64,000 nt of DNA from Pedobacter sp. ok626 (lineage in GTDB: Bacteria; Bacteroidota; Bacteroidia; Sphingobacteriales; Sphingobacteriaceae), in contig NZ_FNEX01000014.1 of the NCBI RefSeq assembly GCF_900100435.1, forward strand, positions 124,001 through 188,000, in the 5' to 3' direction. The position numbers and the translations under genes are program-made. Positions 8,829 through 16,140 of the stretch are shown piece by piece. The notes below the pieces were generated by a model. That model was given only the letters and a program-made list of their open reading frames with translations, did no database searches and had not been told where the DNA came from. Numbering within the stretch: the stretch's first letter is position 1; each line of letters starts with the position of its first letter.

Positions 8829-9590
8829 TTAATCTAAAAATGAAGTAAGGGGACTGCTGGCTATTGCATGATTACCAATCGCACCTAGTTTTGCTTTATA
8901 AGCCATTCTACCAGCCTCAACAGCAATTTTAAACGCTTTAGCCATTAAGACCGGGTTTTGCGAAACTGCAATAGCTGTATTTACCAATACCGCATCAGCA
9001 CCAATTTCCATGGCCTTAGCTGCATCGGAAGGTGCACCAATTCCTGCATCTATAATCACAGGGACCTTACTTTGATTGATAATGATTTCCAGAAAGTCGA
9101 TGGTTTTTAAGCCTTTATTACTGCCAATTGGGGATCCTAATGGCATCACGGCAGCAGTTCCTACATCTTCTAATCGCTTACACAAAACAGGATCAGCATG
9201 TATGTACGGCAATACAATAAAGCCAAGTTTAACCAGTTCTTCTGTAGCTTTTAAAGTTTCAATAGGGTCGGGCATCAGGTATTTTGGATCAGGATGGATC
9301 TCTAGTTTTATCCAGTTGGTCTCCAATGCTTCTCTAGCCATTTGAGCAGCAAATATGGCCTCTTTTGCATTCCTTACACCAGATGTATTGGGCAATAAGT
9401 TGATATGGGGATACTTTAAATGTAATAAGATGTCGTCCTCATCAGTACGCATATCGACCCTTTTAAGGGCTACGGTAACCAGTTCTGAGCCCGAAGCCAA
9501 AAGAGCTTCTTCCATTTGTATGGAGGAACTGAATTTTCCAGTGCCGGTAAATAGACGGGAGTTAAATGTTTTATCTGCTATTTTTAACAT
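8829..9590 (-). CDS. thiG: Thiazole synthase ThiG
   Basis: The 253-residue TIM-barrel enzyme joins dehydroglycine, DXP and ThiS-thiocarboxylate into the thiazole phosphate. Recognisable segments are FNSRLFTGTGKF at the N-terminus, VTVALKRVD (the Lys forming the imine with DXP), PNTSGVRNAKEA, PLGSPIGSNKG and VIIDAGIGAPSDAA. Length and order agree with the family. Its start overlaps the end of thiE by 7 bp, showing tight operon packing. Confidence 0.96.
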   Translation of the reverse strand: MLKIADKTFNSRLFTGTGKFSSSIQMEEALLASGSELVTVALKRVDMRTDEDDILLHLKYPHINLLPNTSGVRNAKEAIFAAQMAREALETNWIKLEIHPDPKYLMPDPIETLKATEELVKLGFIVLPYIHADPVLCKRLEDVGTAAVMPLGSPIGSNKGLKTIDFLEIIINQSKVPVIIDAGIGAPSDAAKAMEIGADAVLVNTAIAVSQNPVLMAKAFKIAVEAGRMAYKAKLGAIGNHAIASSPLTSFLD

Positions 9591-10207
9591 AATAGTTGAT
9601 TGATCGTGTTTAAGATGGTGGTCGTATTGTTCTGATTGGTTAGCGTGCCAGATAAAGCTACTCCATGAACTCCAGTTTCCAGCAGTAAGGGGATATCTAA
9701 GATTTGTATTCCGCCAATGGCGATAACAGGTAGCAGCATGCCCGCCTCGCGAGCTTGCTTCATCAGCTCAATATATCCCTGTAAGCCAATTATCGGGCTT
9801 AAGTTCTGTTTGGTTGACGTAAACCTATACGGCCCTAGACCTATATAATTAGCCCCATCTTCAGCCCTTTGTAGCATGTGAGCTAAAGTGTTTGCTGTTC
9901 CGCCAATGATCATATCTGGACCAACAATAGCCCTTGCTTCAGGAATAGGCATGTCTGCTAAACCTAGATGCAGGCCATAAGCACCGGCCTTTAATGCTAC
10001 CGATGGGTAATCATTTACAATTAGTCTTGCACCATGCTTTTGACATAAAGCTGCCGCTTCTATGGCTAGAGGCAATACCTCGGCCTCTGTTTTATCTTTA
10101 ACCCTTAGCTGTATCCATTTGCCTCCAGCAATTAAAACCTGCTCGATGGATGCTAAATGAGAGCTGTCAGCTTGGGATTGGGATATATAGTGTAGTTTGT
10201 CTATCAT
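9584..10207 (-). CDS. thiE: Thiamine phosphate synthase ThiE
   Basis: The 207-residue protein condenses HMP-PP with thiazole phosphate. Family marks are IQLRVKDK (phosphate-binding region), LIVNDYPSVALKAGAYGLHLG, IIGGTANTL, YIGLGPYRFTSTKQN and VIAIGGI. It overlaps thiD by 4 bp (ATGA) and thiG by 7 bp. It is the better ThiE candidate of the two in the operon because the pyrophosphate-binding and GLGP-x-x-x-T-x-TK segments are intact; the other copy (10971-11591) is more diverged. Confidence 0.94.
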   Translation of the reverse strand: MIDKLHYISQSQADSSHLASIEQVLIAGGKWIQLRVKDKTEAEVLPLAIEAAALCQKHGARLIVNDYPSVALKAGAYGLHLGLADMPIPEARAIVGPDMIIGGTANTLAHMLQRAEDGANYIGLGPYRFTSTKQNLSPIIGLQGYIELMKQAREAGMLLPVIAIGGIQILDIPLLLETGVHGVALSGTLTNQNNTTTILNTINQLLC

Positions 10208-10968
10208 AACTTATGATACCCTAATAGGGTGTTATTGCTATTTAAAAAATGTTCAATGTATTGTTTAGCCTGCGTACAAGCATTTAAAAGCGTAGATCCT
10301 TTTGCGAGATAAGCAGTAGTAGATGCAGATAACACACAGCCTGAGCCGTGTTTTTGATAGATTTTAGGTACGCCTGGCTTTAACTCATGTACAATGCCCT
10401 GTTCAAATAAGTAATCTGTGCCCATTTTATCCGCCAGGTGGCCGCCTTTTAATAAAACCGGACAATGAGCTGCCCAGGTATTAGCAGTAGCGTGTACCTC
10501 AGCTTTGCCACCCATGTTCAGCATTTCAGGATAATTGGGGGTAATCAAATCAATCTGCCTTAAAATGGGAGATAATATTCCTAAGCTATCTTTCCAATCA
10601 TGAAACTCATAGCCTGAACTGGCTTTTAGAACTGGATCAACTACAATTATTAAGGTCGGCGCATGTAATTTTAGGTAAGTAATCACCTCAAGTAAAACAA
10701 CGCTATCTTTAATCAAGCCTATCTTACAGGCTGTAATTGGAAACTTAGCCAGAAGTGGTGCCAACTGGTCAATAATCTGACCTGCAGCCAACCAATCATT
10801 CTTTATAAAGTCACTATCAGTCTGCACCGTTAAAGCGGTACAAATACCAAAGCCGTAAACTTCATGTTGCTCAAAACATTTCACATCCGCTAAAACGCCA
10901 GCCCCAGCACTTGGATCAAATCCTGCTATGCTCAATACATATGGTCTGTTTTTTTTAGGACTTGTCAT
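10204..10968 (-). CDS. thiD: Hydroxymethylpyrimidine/phosphomethylpyrimidine kinase ThiD
   Basis: The 254-residue ribokinase-like enzyme phosphorylates HMP and HMP-P. It has VLSIAGFDPSAGAGVLADVK near the N-terminus, a TALTVQ segment, VVDPVLKASSG, DLITPNYPEM, and the anion-hole motif HGSGCVLSASTTAYLAKG near the C-terminus with the catalytic Asp region replaced by GSGCVLS as in the family. It overlaps thiE (ATGA) and begins 2 bp after the thiE2 stop. Confidence 0.95.
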   Translation of the reverse strand: MTSPKKNRPYVLSIAGFDPSAGAGVLADVKCFEQHEVYGFGICTALTVQTDSDFIKNDWLAAGQIIDQLAPLLAKFPITACKIGLIKDSVVLLEVITYLKLHAPTLIIVVDPVLKASSGYEFHDWKDSLGILSPILRQIDLITPNYPEMLNMGGKAEVHATANTWAAHCPVLLKGGHLADKMGTDYLFEQGIVHELKPGVPKIYQKHGSGCVLSASTTAYLAKGSTLLNACTQAKQYIEHFLNSNNTLLGYHKL

Positions 10969-10970
10969 AT

Positions 10971-11591
10971 TTAATTAAATGATTTAGTTGAAGTTTGTTT
11001 GTTGTTATTTATGAGTAATTTAAGATTGCTTATTGCTATTTCTCTTTTACTCCATATTGCCCCAAGCACTGCAAAGCCATCAAAGCCCATTTGTTGAATA
11101 GCTTGTGTTTTTTCTACTGTTATTCCACCAAGGGCGATGACTCTTGTGCTGCCGATATATGTAGGTAAGACAAAATCAAGATTGGCAATCCCAGCATATC
11201 CTGGCTTAGAAATACTGTTAAAGACAGGCCCATAAAAGGTATATTCAAAACCAATTAAATCCTCCATATCATCTAAATGATGAATGGACGTGCTTAGGGT
11301 ATAGTTATCTACATCAATAGGCTGGCCTTTAGCAGCAGTTTCTTTCCTGAGCCACTCTGGGTAATGCAGACGATTAACTGAAGGGAAATCTAGCACCAGT
11401 TCATGAAATTGATGTAAAGCGATCCTATCGTGATAGCACTTATCTATCCCATCAATCAGCTCTGCATATGCTTGCTTATTAAAGCCTTCCTTTCTTAAGT
11501 GGAAAAGTGGCATTCCAGCCTCAAAGAGCTGATTGACCAAATAGGCTTCATCCTTAAAATAAACAGGATCTGATATGACGATCAATTTCAT
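10971..11591 (-). CDS. Second ThiE/TenI-like protein of the thi operon
   Basis: The 206-residue TIM-barrel protein belongs to the ThiE/TenI superfamily: PLFHLRKEGF, RIALHQFHEL, LSTSIHHLDDME, TFYGPVFNSISKPGY, RVIALGGI and GFDGFAVLGAIW. Compared with the clear ThiE at 9584-10207 it lacks the LIVNDY and GLGP segments. In the family, TenI isomerises the ThiG product (thiazole tautomerase). Since no other TenI is present in this operon, a tautomerase role is my inference; a second thiamine phosphate synthase is the alternative. It lies between thiC (25 bp) and thiD (2 bp). Confidence 0.85.
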   Translation of the reverse strand: MKLIVISDPVYFKDEAYLVNQLFEAGMPLFHLRKEGFNKQAYAELIDGIDKCYHDRIALHQFHELVLDFPSVNRLHYPEWLRKETAAKGQPIDVDNYTLSTSIHHLDDMEDLIGFEYTFYGPVFNSISKPGYAGIANLDFVLPTYIGSTRVIALGGITVEKTQAIQQMGFDGFAVLGAIWSKREIAISNLKLLINNNKQTSTKSFN

Positions 11592-11616
11592 GTAAATGAT
11601 TTAATAGTTATCTGAT

Positions 11617-13500
11617 TTACAGGTATATTTCACTACCTTTCTCAGTAAACTCTTTAGATTTATCTGCCATTCCTTTCTCCAATGCTTCTTGCTCATCAAG
11701 CCCTTGTTTTGCTGCATATTCGCGTACATCCTGAGTGATTTTCATAGAACAAAAATTAGGGCCACACATCGAGCAGAAGTGGGCAATTTTGGCACCATCA
11801 GCTGGCAAAGTCTCATCGTGAAATTCCTTGGCTGTATCAGGGTCAAGCGACAAGTTAAACTGATCCTCCCATCTAAATTCAAATCTGGCTTTACTCAAAG
11901 CATTGTCGCGGTATTGTGCGCCCGGATGACCTTTTGCCAAATCAGCAGCGTGTGCAGCAATTTTATAAGTAATCACCCCATCCTTCACATCTTTCTTGTT
12001 AGGCAAGCCTAAGTGTTCTTTAGGGGTTACATAACAAAGCATCGCGGTACCAAACCAACCGATCATGGCAGCGCCAATGGCCGATGTAATGTGATCATAT
12101 CCCGGAGCAATATCAGTGGTTAGCGGACCTAAGGTGTAGAATGGTGCTTCTGAGCAATGTTCCAGCTGTTTCTCCATATTCTCTTTAATTAAGTGCATCG
12201 GTACGTGTCCTGGCCCCTCAATTATGGTCTGTATATCATGTTTCCAGGCAATTTTGGTCAACTCACCAAGCGTTTCCAATTCACCAAATTGAGCTGCATC
12301 ATTGGCATCGGCAATACAACCCGGTCTCAGTCCATCTCCCAATGAAAAGGCTACATCATAAGCCTTCATAATCTCGCAGATTTCCTCGAAATGGGTGTAT
12401 AAGAAATTTTCTTTATGATGCGCTAAACACCATTTAGCCATGATAGAACCTCCACGGGATACGATTCCAGTTACCCTTTTTGCGGTTAATGGAACATAAC
12501 GTAGCAATACCCCGGCATGGATGGTGAAATAATCAACTCCTTGCTCTGCCTGCTCAATCAAAGTGTCTCTAAACAATTCCCAGGTTAGGTCTTCCGCTTT
12601 ACCGTTTACCTTTTCCAGCGCCTGATAGATTGGAACTGTTCCAATAGGAACAGGGGAGTTACGGATAATCCATTCGCGGGTCTCATGGATGTTTTTGCCG
12701 GTAGAAAGGTCCATTATCGTATCTGCGCCCCATCTGCAAGCCCAAACTGCTTTTTCTACTTCTTCTTCAATAGATGAGGTAACTGCCGAATTACCAATGT
12801 TAGCATTGATCTTTACCAGGAAATTACGGCCAATAATCATCGGCTCTAGCTCCGGATGGTTAATATTACAAGGAATAACAGCTCTTCCAGCAGCTACTTC
12901 CTGTCTTACAAATTCGGGTGTGATGTAACCTTTTGGAGTGTTGGCACCAAAGCTATGACCTTTATGCTGGTGACTCATTACTTCGTATTGTTCGCCAAGT
13001 TGTTCGTTTAGTAAATCTATTCTTTGGTTCTCTCTAATGGCGATGTATTCCATTTCGGCTGTAATGATGCCTTTTTTTGCATAGTGCATTTGTGATACAT
13101 TCATACCTTTTTTAGCCCTATAAGGTTTATTTAGGTGCGAAAATCTAAGGACATCAAGTTTGGTGTCAGCCAAACGTTGTTGTCCATAGTCAGAGGAGAT
13201 TTCATCTAGTTGGTCTACATCTTGTCGGCCGGTTATCCATTTTTCTCTTAACCTATTTAAGCCTTTTTTAACATCAATATTTGCCTGTGGATCAGTGTAT
13301 GGACCGCTTGTGTCGTAAACTGTTACTGGAGGGTTTGGTTCTGTTAAGCCAAAGCCATTATGGATCTTAGTCTCGCTTAAGCTGATTTCGCGCATGGCCA
13401 CCTCAATGTCGTGCAACTGGCCTTTAACAAATACTTTACGGGATGCAGGGAAGGGCGTACGGCTGATCACCTGTGCGTCTGGAGTTTTTTCTGTTTTCAT
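11617..13500 (-). CDS. thiC: Phosphomethylpyrimidine synthase ThiC
   Basis: The 627-residue radical SAM enzyme turns AIR into HMP phosphate. It has the family's C-terminal CX2CX4C cluster motif (CSMCGPNFC, about residue 580), MHYAKKGIITAEMEYIA, FVRQEVAAGRAVIPCNINHPE, GADTIMDLSTG, SRGGSIMAKWCL, SLGDGLRPG and EGPGHVPMH. Length is normal. It follows thiS by 25 bp and is the second gene of the riboswitch-controlled operon. Confidence 0.97.
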   Translation of the reverse strand: MKTEKTPDAQVISRTPFPASRKVFVKGQLHDIEVAMREISLSETKIHNGFGLTEPNPPVTVYDTSGPYTDPQANIDVKKGLNRLREKWITGRQDVDQLDEISSDYGQQRLADTKLDVLRFSHLNKPYRAKKGMNVSQMHYAKKGIITAEMEYIAIRENQRIDLLNEQLGEQYEVMSHQHKGHSFGANTPKGYITPEFVRQEVAAGRAVIPCNINHPELEPMIIGRNFLVKINANIGNSAVTSSIEEEVEKAVWACRWGADTIMDLSTGKNIHETREWIIRNSPVPIGTVPIYQALEKVNGKAEDLTWELFRDTLIEQAEQGVDYFTIHAGVLLRYVPLTAKRVTGIVSRGGSIMAKWCLAHHKENFLYTHFEEICEIMKAYDVAFSLGDGLRPGCIADANDAAQFGELETLGELTKIAWKHDIQTIIEGPGHVPMHLIKENMEKQLEHCSEAPFYTLGPLTTDIAPGYDHITSAIGAAMIGWFGTAMLCYVTPKEHLGLPNKKDVKDGVITYKIAAHAADLAKGHPGAQYRDNALSKARFEFRWEDQFNLSLDPDTAKEFHDETLPADGAKIAHFCSMCGPNFCSMKITQDVREYAAKQGLDEQEALEKGMADKSKEFTEKGSEIYL

Positions 13501-13525
13501 AATTTAATGGGAATGAAGGATTGGT

Positions 13526-13729
13526 TTATCCGCCTTGAGTGGCTTTAATGAGCATAACCTGATCGCCTTCTTTTAAAAGATGGGAAGACCAGTTAGATTT
13601 AGAAACAATAGTTTGATTGATGGCAACGGCAATGCCTTTGACTGCTCCGGAAAGCACAATGGAAAGCATTTGTTCGACGGAACAAGTGTCTTTAAGCTGA
13701 TGTGGTTGATGATTTACAGTTATTTCCAT
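13526..13729 (-). CDS. thiS: Sulfur carrier protein ThiS
   Basis: The 67-residue beta-grasp protein starts at ATG 13729 (MEITVNH) and ends in ATQGG, the C-terminal Gly-Gly that is adenylated by ThiF and converted to a thiocarboxylate. Other family marks are VEQMLS, GIAVAINQTIV and LLKEGDQVMLIKATQGG layout. An upstream in-frame ATG at 13864 would extend it through the riboswitch; I reject that start because the added residues have no ThiS similarity and the aptamer occupies that DNA. First gene of the thi operon. Confidence 0.95.
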   Translation of the reverse strand: MEITVNHQPHQLKDTCSVEQMLSIVLSGAVKGIAVAINQTIVSKSNWSSHLLKEGDQVMLIKATQGG

Positions 13730-13780
13730 AATTAAAAAAATTGGAAAAACTATAGAGATTGCCTGTAACAGGAATGGAAA

Positions 13781-13802
13781 AAGAACAATATGAGTTGTTC
13801 TT
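13781..13802 (-). terminator. Terminator-like hairpin of the TPP riboswitch
   Basis: Directly after the aptamer in transcript direction lies a perfect 8-bp inverted repeat (AAGAACAA 13781-13788 / TTGTTCTT 13795-13802, 6-nt loop) followed on the minus strand by a T-rich run (TTTTTCC). This is the layout of a transcription-attenuation platform, though the stem is AT-rich and weak. Inference from sequence only. Confidence 0.5.
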
Positions 13803-13873
13803 ACTTTTCCCTTCGGCAGTACTAACTGCATCAGGTTCAAAGGGTATATCTCAGCGCAAGGCACCCCTAAAGT
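13803..13873 (-). ncRNA. TPP riboswitch aptamer (THI element)
   Basis: On the minus strand the conserved TPP aptamer elements appear in order: GGGGTGC (13867-13861), CTGAGA (13854-13849), ACCC, GAACCTGAT (13838-13830) and a closing GGGAA segment, with P1 formed by AAAGT/ACTTT ends (13869-13873 with 13803-13807). It precedes thiS by about 75 bp. Binding of thiamine pyrophosphate is expected to shut off the whole thi operon. A weak -7-like TAGCTTTA on the minus strand (13887-13880) would place the transcript start near the aptamer's 5' end. Confidence 0.95.
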
Positions 13874-13906
13874 TTTTTGTAAAGCTATACTATTTTCATA
13901 AAATAA

Positions 13907-13942
13907 AAGAGGCTTACAAATTTATTTTTTTGTAAGCCTCTT
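13907..13942 (-). terminator. Perfect 14-bp inverted repeat, terminator-like on the minus strand
   Basis: AAGAGGCTTACAAA (13907-13920) and TTTGTAAGCCTCTT (13929-13942) are perfectly complementary around an 8-nt AT loop. On the minus strand it is followed by TTTATTTTATG, as in an intrinsic terminator; on the plus strand no T-run follows. No clear gene lies just upstream on the minus strand, so its client is unknown. Confidence 0.5.
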
Positions 13943-14120
13943 CATTATCACGTTAATGCCTATTTAGGGAGGTATGGTGCAGGATCCTTCCTTAGGATTT
14001 ACTGAAATTGATTCCGATGATTGAATAGAAAATCAAAGGATGGTGCTCGCTCTTATTCGGGAGCTTTCCTGCTATCAAATTGCTTTGATCTTGCTTTAAA
14101 CCTGCTTTTTTGTTGCTTGA

Positions 14121-14171
14121 GCAAAAGGATAGCAAAAGGATAGCAAAACAATAGCAAAAGGATAGCAAAAG
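14121..14171. repeat. 11-bp tandem repeat, about 4.6 copies
   Basis: The unit GCAAAAGGATA occurs at 14121, 14132 and 14154, with a variant GCAAAACAATA at 14143 and a partial copy at 14165-14171. The period is one DNA helical turn, which would place all copies on one face of the helix. The purpose is unknown. Confidence 0.85.
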
Positions 14172-14243
14172 AAAACCACTGTCTAAGTTGAATTCCTTTA
14201 CCTCTTTCTGACAGTATTAAAAAAATACGACCAAATGAATTGC

Positions 14244-14251
14244 TAAATTTG
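14244..14251 (+). promoter_or_regulatory. Candidate -7 promoter box (TAAATTTG)
   Basis: TAAATTTG matches the Bacteroidota -7 consensus TAnnTTTG and lies 18 bp upstream of the likely MFS start at 14270. No good -33 element was seen at the usual distance, so support is partial. Confidence 0.35.
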
Positions 14252-14269
14252 CGGTGCAATATCTATGCA

Positions 14270-15421
14270 ATGATTTCTACAACAAAACACCGTTTCTTTT
14301 TAAGTCTGTTCTTCTTCATGTCTGGTTTAAGCTTTGCTACCTGGGCATCTAGAATTCCAACAATTAAAACCACTTTCGATTTTAATGAGGCCGAGTTAGG
14401 CAGTATTTTACTGGCTTTACCAATTGGTTCATTGCTTGGCTTGCCACTTTCGGGTTGGTTAGTATCAAAATACAATAGTCGCGTACCATTAACGGTAGGC
14501 TATGGACTCAATGCATTTTCACTGGCCCTTATTGGCTTTGCGCACAATACTTTTACTTTGGTGACTGCTGTTGTTTTATTTGCTTTTACTACGCGGATCT
14601 TTAATATTTCTGTGAATACTCAGGCACTTACTTTGCAAAAAAGGTTTGATAAAAAGATTGTCGGGTCTTTTCATGGCTATTGGAGTATTGGAGGGATAGC
14701 TGGTATTCTGTTGTCGACACTTTTCCTGAAACTAAATGTAGTCATACAGTATCACTTTTTAGCCGTAGCTATTTTAATGCTTATTGTAACCTTGTATTCT
14801 TATCAGTTTTTACTAAAAGGCGATCGATCTGAGACAGGTAATAAGTTGATCTTAAGCAAGCCAGATCCTTATATTTTTTATCTTGGTCTGGTTGTTTTTC
14901 TGTGCGCAATATGTGAAGGGGGGATGTTTGATTGGAGTGGGATTTATTTTCAGGAGATTATAAAAGTGGAAATTTTCACCTATGGATACCTGATATTTAT
15001 GACGTTTATGGCCATGTCGAGGTTCCTGTCGGATATAATTGTAGCCCGATTTGGAATGCCCAGCACTTACGTTATGAGTGCTTTATGCATCATCTCAGGT
15101 ATTAGTCTGGCTATTATCTTTCCGTTCTTCTGGACGGCAATGGTTGGTTTTTCACTGGTTGGATTTGGGACTGCTGCAATTATCCCAATGTCGTATGCAT
15201 TGGCTGGAGCATCAAAGAAATACTCCGCCGGAATGGCCATATCCATTATTGCAACCTATTCAATCACAGGTATGTTGTTGGGGCCGCCACTAATTGGTTA
15301 TCTGGCGCATGCATTTAATTTGAGAGTTTCGTTTGTCATATTTGCCCTTTGTGGGATATTATTAATCCCCATCACACAAATGTTTTTTAAACATCAAAGG
15401 CTTTCAAATAAAGCTGATTAA
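14270..15421 (+). CDS. MFS transporter, MosC/YbjJ-like
   Basis: The product from ATG 14270 has 383 residues and about 12 hydrophobic segments. The N-terminus FMSGLSFATWASRIPTIK is typical of the MosC/YbjJ branch of the major facilitator superfamily. An upstream TTG at 14240 would add ten residues, but ATG 14270 fits the family better. The substrate is not evident; relatives are annotated as sugar or rhizopine-type carriers without firm proof. It diverges from the thi operon, but thiamine transport cannot be claimed on position alone. The last codons lie inside the terminator hairpin at 15395-15443. Confidence 0.85.
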   Translation: MISTTKHRFFLSLFFFMSGLSFATWASRIPTIKTTFDFNEAELGSILLALPIGSLLGLPLSGWLVSKYNSRVPLTVGYGLNAFSLALIGFAHNTFTLVTAVVLFAFTTRIFNISVNTQALTLQKRFDKKIVGSFHGYWSIGGIAGILLSTLFLKLNVVIQYHFLAVAILMLIVTLYSYQFLLKGDRSETGNKLILSKPDPYIFYLGLVVFLCAICEGGMFDWSGIYFQEIIKVEIFTYGYLIFMTFMAMSRFLSDIIVARFGMPSTYVMSALCIISGISLAIIFPFFWTAMVGFSLVGFGTAAIIPMSYALAGASKKYSAGMAISIIATYSITGMLLGPPLIGYLAHAFNLRVSFVIFALCGILLIPITQMFFKHQRLSNKAD

Positions 15422-15443
15422 TTACTTTATTTAAAAGCCTTTG
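15395..15443. terminator. Long hairpin overlapping the MFS stop codon
   Basis: CAAAGGCTTTCAAATAAAG (15395-15413) pairs with CTTTATTTAAAAGCCTTTG (15425-15443) at 18 of 19 positions around an 11-nt loop. The left arm encodes the last residues of the MFS protein and the stop codon is in the loop. It lies between convergent genes and probably terminates one or both. Confidence 0.7.
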
Positions 15444-15484
15444 GGGGCTGATTTATCTAATTATTCCGTTTGGTAATTGTTAGG

Positions 15485-15874
15485 CTAAATAGAATCAGTA
15501 TTGCCATCATGATGTACTTTTGATTTTATTTTTTCTAATTCAGAATCTTTGAAGTCCTGAAAATCTTGTGATACTACTGCGGCTTTGGCTTTTACCTTGT
15601 TCACCATACGATCTTTCAGGTCCACTAAATCATCTTTGCGTGTAGATACCTGCCTTCTAATTGACTGGTAGCCATCTTGAATGCTATCAACTGCATCTAC
15701 TGCTTTGTCCGAAATTCGTCTTCTTGTCCTTTTGCCACTTTCTGGAGCAAATAATACGCCCAATACTGCACCAACTGCAAGCCCGGCTAACAATGCAACA
15801 ATTGAACCTGCATTATCAGATGGTTTGTATGATAGGTTTGGCATTCGGCTGGAAATTAGTTTTTTATAATTCAT
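15485..15874 (-). CDS. YtxH domain-containing protein
   Basis: The 129-residue protein has one membrane segment with the YtxH signature (SIVALLAGLAVGAVLGVLFAP then ESGKRTRRRISD), followed by a charged amphipathic helical tail (VDSIQDGYQSIRRQV; KDRMVNKVKAKA). YtxH proteins are small stress-associated membrane proteins of unknown mechanism in many bacteria. It is monocistronic and convergent with the upstream MFS gene. Confidence 0.88.
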   Translation of the reverse strand: MNYKKLISSRMPNLSYKPSDNAGSIVALLAGLAVGAVLGVLFAPESGKRTRRRISDKAVDAVDSIQDGYQSIRRQVSTRKDDLVDLKDRMVNKVKAKAAVVSQDFQDFKDSELEKIKSKVHHDGNTDSI

Positions 15875-16000
15875 AACTGTCTTTTTTATTGGTAATAAAA
15901 TACGTCTTGTCTTTTATAAACACATGCCGGTCCATAGTGTTTTAATAAAAAATGATTAATTCCGGTATTACTAAGATTACAGTATAAAGATTCAATGTGG

Positions 16001-16022
16001 TTCTACCTAGGGATTGGTAGAA
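16001..16022. repeat. Inverted repeat TTCTACC-N8-GGTAGAA
   Basis: A perfect 7-bp inverted repeat with an 8-nt spacer lies about 120 bp upstream of the MFS start at 16141, in the divergent region between the YtxH and MFS genes. It may be an operator or just a chance hairpin. Confidence 0.4.
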
Positions 16023-16097
16023 GATTTGAAGGAATTCTTAGGTCTTGATTAACACAAAGTTTACCTTAAAAAGACTAAACAGGGCCGATTTATTCCT

Positions 16098-16105
16098 TAA
16101 TTTTG
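16098..16105 (+). promoter_or_regulatory. Candidate -7 promoter box (TAATTTTG)
   Basis: TAATTTTG matches TAnnTTTG and lies 35 bp before the MFS start codon at 16141, a sensible leader length. No clear -33 TTG at the usual spacing. Confidence 0.35.
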
Positions 16106-16140
16106 TATCGTGTATTTTTTACACTAACTACATTACGAAA

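Larger units (their letters stand above)
13874..14269. other. Intergenic region between divergent thi operon and MFS gene
   Basis: About 400 bp without a convincing gene. It holds a perfect 14-bp inverted repeat (13907-13942), an 11-bp tandem array (14121-14171) and a TAnnTTTG box near the MFS gene (14244-14251). A 68-codon minus-strand frame at 14053-14259 runs through the tandem repeat and looks accidental. Confidence 0.6.

Noticed and set aside
13730..13864. Upstream extension of ThiS from ATG 13864
   Set aside because: The added 45 codons are the riboswitch and its leader. ThiS is normally about 66 residues, matching the ATG 13729 start.
14053..14259. 68-codon minus-strand frame with a hydrophobic stretch
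   Set aside because: It runs through the 11-bp tandem repeat, has no family resemblance, and its start overlaps the region of the MFS gene start. The hydrophobic part is produced by the repeat itself.
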